DNA of 64,000 bases, from positions 32,017-96,016 of the forward strand of contig CAYJOR010000004.1 of the NCBI GenBank assembly GCA_964371865.1. The letters run 5' to 3'. The notes beneath the pieces are model-generated. The model was not told the origin of the DNA and made no database searches. It was given only the letters and a program-made list of their open reading frames with translations. How positions within the stretch are numbered: the first letter of the stretch is position 1; each line of letters opens with the position of its first letter. Shown here one piece after another: positions 61,701 to 64,000 of the stretch. The translations under genes and the position numbers were made by a program. The stretch comes from CAYJAZ01 sp964371865 (GTDB taxonomy: Bacteria; Desulfobacterota; Desulfovibrionia; Desulfovibrionales; Desulfovibrionaceae).

Positions 61701-63061
61701 CCGCCAGAATTCAGATTAAAGTTAATGCTTACATCTGCACCATCTACATAGATGGCATTATAATCTTTAGCCCCCGCACTACTTGTGGAGTTGCCGCTTA
61801 TAAATCTACTTGAGGCAACAGCAGAAAAATTCAGACTTTTAGTAGTATAAATAGCCCCGCCTTTGTCAGTAGAGCTGTTGTTAAAGAAATTGCCTGTAAT
61901 AGAACCTATATCACCAACATTATAAATAGCTCCGCCGTCTCCATTAGCCGTATTACCAATAAAGTCAGCTCTGAGAGTTTTTATTTGGGAATCATTATAA
62001 ATAGCCCCACCTTCAAATGCAATATTATTCATAAAATCAGCTATGAGGTTGGTTATTATTGAGTTAGTTTGGTTGTCCGCAGTATTATAAATAGCTCCGC
62101 CAAGCTGCGCACTATTGCCAATGAAGTCGCCCTCAATACTAGTAATCTCTGAATTAGAAGAATAAATAGCTCCGCCATGTGATTTGGCGGTATTAGCTAA
62201 GAAATCTCCTACAATATCATCTATATTTGCACCATCAGTATAAATAGCTCCGCCGTATGAGGCTTCATTAGCAATAAAATCGCCGTCGATGTTTAGTAAG
62301 AGTGCGCTCAAAGCAGTATAAATAGCTCCGCCGCTTACGGCACTATTAGAAATAAAATCACCTGTAATGGTTCTAATGGTTCCGCCTTCAATATTATAAA
62401 TAGCTCCGCCCTTACCTTCCAGAGAATTAACAGAATTTTTAATGAAGTCACCTTCGATGGTGTCGATGTCATGCGCGTTATTGTTAAAAACAGCCCCGCC
62501 ATTAAGAAGCCCAGTGTTACCAATAAAGTTTTGGTATATATTATTAGGAGAGCTAGTATTGCGGTTGCCTGTGCTGTTGCCCTGCAAATTCACAATTACT
62601 TCACCCGTCGTGGGGTTTTCTGAAATTATTGCCGTTTTTCCATCAAAGGTTAAATTGAAGGTATTAGGATCAGTTAGTGTAATTGTGTAGTTATGAACTG
62701 CACCTTGCTCTATTTTAATTTTGCTTACTAAATAATCCTTAACAAGTGTTTGAATATTTTCCGTTGCGCCAAAACTAGCTGGTGCACCGCTACCCGTGAA
62801 CTTTACACCATAGGTGGTATCTACACCATTTTCTTGAATTGTAAAAGTTGTGTAATAGTTTGGGTCGCCTTCTGCTACACCTGATGTCACCTCATAGGCA
62901 GACTCACTACGTGCTTGGTTAAAAGCCTCTGCAATGCCTGCACTTGCAACAAGTAAAGCCCCTGCCATAGCCAGTGAACCAAAAACATTCATTAAATTAC
63001 ATTTTTTCAAAACCGCTAGATATCTATTCTTTAAATTGCCTATTGCGTTTTTACTTTGCAT
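58763..63061 (-). CDS. Autotransporter E, paralog of A with PMP-like repeats
   Basis: About 1432 residues. The start at 63061 follows the same GGAG-7-ATG layout and the same leader (MQSKNAIGNLKNRYLAVLKK) as autotransporter A; the signal peptide ends near IAEA. About ten GGAIYN/FIGNS units (coded at about 61850-62530) form the first part of the passenger, followed by beta-helix sequence. The barrel (AVWATPLYSHTHASGRN to FTYKF) is nearly the same as in A. Passenger similarity is lower and the middle differs, with 390 fewer residues than A. A and E are clearly a duplicated pair. Confidence 0.9.
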   Translation of the reverse strand: MQSKNAIGNLKNRYLAVLKKCNLMNVFGSLAMAGALLVASAGIAEAFNQARSESAYEVTSGVAEGDPNYYTTFTIQENGVDTTYGVKFTGSGAPASFGATENIQTLVKDYLVSKIKIEQGAVHNYTITLTDPNTFNLTFDGKTAIISENPTTGEVIVNLQGNSTGNRNTSSPNNIYQNFIGNTGLLNGGAVFNNNAHDIDTIEGDFIKNSVNSLEGKGGAIYNIEGGTIRTITGDFISNSAVSGGAIYTALSALLLNIDGDFIANEASYGGAIYTDGANIDDIVGDFLANTAKSHGGAIYSSNSEITSIEGDFIGNSAQLGGAIYNTADNQTNSIITNLIADFMNNIAFEGGAIYNDSQIKTLRADFIGNTANGDGGAIYNVGDIGSITGNFFNNSSTDKGGAIYTTKSLNFSAVASSRFISGNSTSSAGAKDYNAIYVDGADVSINFNLNSGGSYTLDDNIRGNGVNKYTVNITSGDIGSNTFYLNNALHGVGLVTVNNILMTLGSGTFGSGVIEDAKFEQTGGLVQVNDGGVLNLNGGFIAGEAPSGGVLSINSGGSLIITSGTFDVGRDSTLIVDSGATKFAIEEKGELLFGLDGFGSINQDGTYRVNSSIGKKLDNEGNLALIVDFITMDYTDYNNFLTDFRTNAMIGSGTVELKDVGITTTNTYLKNILDGASMPNNVVLGADSINPDGGTFAAGRTAVLGGVNGNVTNNGTLTLTGEGDAAGELVNGNLVNNNIINLGAGSISGEIYNAGTVNIAGNLTVNTMTSSAGASVDTINVKNNAIFAVDTFNSDYSTIITVGEDTDGMGATLLTTGEVRFADSTVHSFNKWQGTDDIREASASIYNKIFNNAITSNFIVAQNSYALFGEGNRANVEDIFSESQYTWGSDVTAAIFFASPHRLGDDSIGGSIIVDGSAIHINAANVNSAVFAADSLFVVNATGVGENAALTATNGKLTVDADAKLYVTGAVSGDTIAIVKGFNDAGSSIAAGGWDETNLTSSSALQIAKVADFDTTTGSYSVKISANSTEDLLKSFPLMQLPTANLMPELAKVADVNSPQDSIALLSRAMDDSFLGRTNSKLAISTMEGLFQLGAISGTASTGYQLINTFGSTLQARADSANSNQEIYSESLSDYQNNGLSAGSEQYSINNGFAVWATPLYSHTHASGRNYGAFESGYSSDLAGITLGSDYTFNNQYRLGLAMNVGAGSLTSNGDFNKTTNDFDFLGVSLYGSMFLNDFTITADMGYTAVNNDVKNEIPTQLQMADIKSDIDSQIFTIGVTGEYTFETQHVDITPHAGIRYTNIHTDNYNTTSNGGIITQTASDNQGIVSIPVGVTFSKDIVTESGWAITPKADIGVVASFGDMEATSRTSIPSVIGTATYKTDNIDSFAFKGGVGVEVAKENLSFGLNYDLQASKHETSHGVNVGFTYKF

Positions 63062-63225
63062 GGTAGTTCTCCGCATTTATTGTTGTTTATTTAGAATTTA
63101 CACATCAAATAGTATGATATTATTTAGAATCTAAGTCAAAATAACACAGTGTATAGCGAATAGCAAGGAGAAGAGAAGAGGGGAGGAGGTTCTTGGTTTA
63201 TAGGTAAGGAAAATAAGCAAACATA
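63062..63225. repeat. Upstream flank of autotransporter E, duplicate of 30754-30910
   Basis: Nearly the same sequence as the region before autotransporter A, including the CACATCAAATAGTATGA and AAAATAACACAGTG stretches. The match ends near 63218, beyond which the two loci differ. Confidence 0.75.
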
Positions 63226-63345
63226 TAAGGCGTCTGGGGAATACCTCAAATGCCTTATATGTCGTATTAACGAGAGTAATATAAAGCATTTACTGATGAC
63301 CTTTCTAGTTTTATCACGGCTAGAGAGGTTTTCTTTTTTTGATTC
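63221..63345. terminator. Two hairpins upstream of autotransporter E
   Basis: ACATATAAGGC pairs with GCCTTATATGT (63221-63262), with GCATCTGAG-family sequence inside, like the autotransporter terminators. A second hairpin, CCTTTCTAG/CTAGAGAGG near 63300-63330, is followed by a T-rich run. They separate the autotransporter promoter from the next gene. Confidence 0.55.
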
Positions 63346-63401
63346 CTTTGTTGTTAAATCGCAACACTATTATATGAGAACAATATTAACAAAGGAGGAC
63401 T

Positions 63402-63830
63402 ATGAAGAATACTAATTAATTACGAACAAAAGAAAATACTATCAACTATCTTCAATCGGTAAAGGCAGAAGGTGAAGGTAATACTCAAAAAATAACTTTA
63501 GAGAAGCACGTTTTAGATGATAGACACCCCTTTGTTATTGAGGATTCAGAAATAGCTGGTGGAATTTCTCTTGAGTATTTTGATACAAACAAGTCTAACC
63601 TCTTTCTTCAAATATCAGAACGTAGTGCCGATAGATGGTCTTGCAGTTTTTCTGTGCAGTGCATTGAAAATAATGGTAAATTTGTATGTGAAGATGTTGA
63701 AGATGGAAACTTAGAGGGAATATTTTTGGGAAAAACTATAACAGTTACTGTTGAACCAATTGGTATGTGTGGATTGAATGGTTCAATGCTTGGAAAATAT
63801 GTTTATCAAGAACTTGACGATGATTACTAA
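63402..63830 (+). pseudogene. Small protein gene with a stop at codon 6
   Basis: AAAGGAGG lies 3 bases before an ATG at 63402, a near-perfect ribosome site. Codon 6 is TAA (63417-63419). The frame then stays open for 136 more codons to a TAA at 63828-63830. It codes for an acidic protein with VLDDRHPFVIEDSEIAGGIS, SNLFLQISERSADRW and GKTITVTVEPIGMCG. No other good start lies in the frame. A single recent nonsense change, perhaps CAA to TAA, would explain it. I do not recognise the family; small acidic proteins of this sort can be immunity proteins, but nothing proves that here. Confidence 0.65.
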
Positions 63831-63836
63831 AGTTTC

Positions 63837-63864
63837 AAAGGGCGGAGTTTATCCGCCTTTAAAT
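63837..63864 (+). terminator. Terminator of the nonsense-mutated gene
   Basis: AAAGGGCGGA and TCCGCCTTT form a GC-rich stem with a 5-base loop 7 bases after the stop codon, which supports the gene call. Confidence 0.75.
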
Positions 63865-63883
63865 TACTGTCTTTTTAATATAT

Positions 63884-64000
63884 TTAGAGAGCTTTTTTAT
63901 AGTAATAAGCACAAAGACTTACAGAAAAAGCCTCACAAGCCAAGTGTATCGAAACCTGCTTTTCGCTTACGGTATGTTTTGCCATCTTTACTCTTGAAGA
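63884..64000 (-). mobile_element. IS3-type transposase fragment at the window edge
   Basis: The minus strand, entering from the right edge, codes for VKMAKHTVSEKQVSIHLACE, then AFSVSLCAYYYKKAL and a TAA at 63884-63886. This resembles the beginning of IS3-family OrfB, where the first residues bridge the two frames and a short helix with SVS-x-YYY follows. It stops far too early for a full OrfB, so it is a truncated copy. Confidence 0.45.

Noticed and set aside
1..64000. tRNA or rRNA genes
   Set aside because: No cloverleaf with a GGTTCGAATCC-type arm and no rRNA-like stretch was seen on either strand by eye; a covariance-model scan would be decisive.

Overview
The window comes from a low-GC, Gram-negative, anaerobic bacterium. 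An outer membrane is implied by five type V autotransporters. Anaerobic metabolism is implied by a reductive dehalogenase operon and a selenium-type molybdenum hydroxylase system. I cannot fix the taxon from this sequence alone.

Layout. (1) 1-8 kb: an edge-truncated IlvD/Edd sugar-acid type dehydratase with a double palindromic operator, a PAS-GGDEF diguanylate cyclase, an MFS transporter, and an aldehyde/alcohol dehydrogenase pair of the aryl type. (2) 8.3-15.6 kb: an organohalide respiration locus (rdhA, rdhB, an RdhC/NosR-like membrane flavoprotein, a 72-aa membrane protein and a TPR protein), surrounded by three CprK-like Crp/Fnr regulators. (3) 15.7-20.5 kb: a three-subunit molybdenum hydroxylase followed by a YqeB-type selenium/molybdenum maturation protein. 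(4) 20.5-25 kb: a zinc ABC transporter (znuABC) and cinA. (5) 25-63 kb: an accessory region with five large autotransporter genes (one frameshifted), a 5'-truncated ankyrin gene, a ferric-iron ABC transporter, a sigma-54 activator with an altered GAFTGA loop, kptA, a choice-of-anchor I secreted protein, and a graveyard of broken genes at 45-47.5 kb (nucleotidyl cyclase, four-helix bundle protein, glycosyltransferase). Insertion-sequence fragments lie at 58 kb (IS5-like, across an assembly gap) and at the right edge (IS3-like).

How it fits together. The aryl alcohol/aldehyde dehydrogenases diverge from a CprK-like regulator a few kb from rdhA, which suggests a regulon that senses and processes (halo)aromatic compounds. 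Dispersed palindromic elements of about 150 bp sit between many of the genes. The autotransporters share an almost invariant N-terminal leader and related barrel ends but have different passengers. Two of them share duplicated flanks, and one flank cuts into the ankyrin gene. This looks like an expanding, recombining surface-protein family. The most interesting points are that leader family, the evidence of recombination and decay around it, the structured rdhA-rdhB spacer, and the dispersed palindromic repeats.
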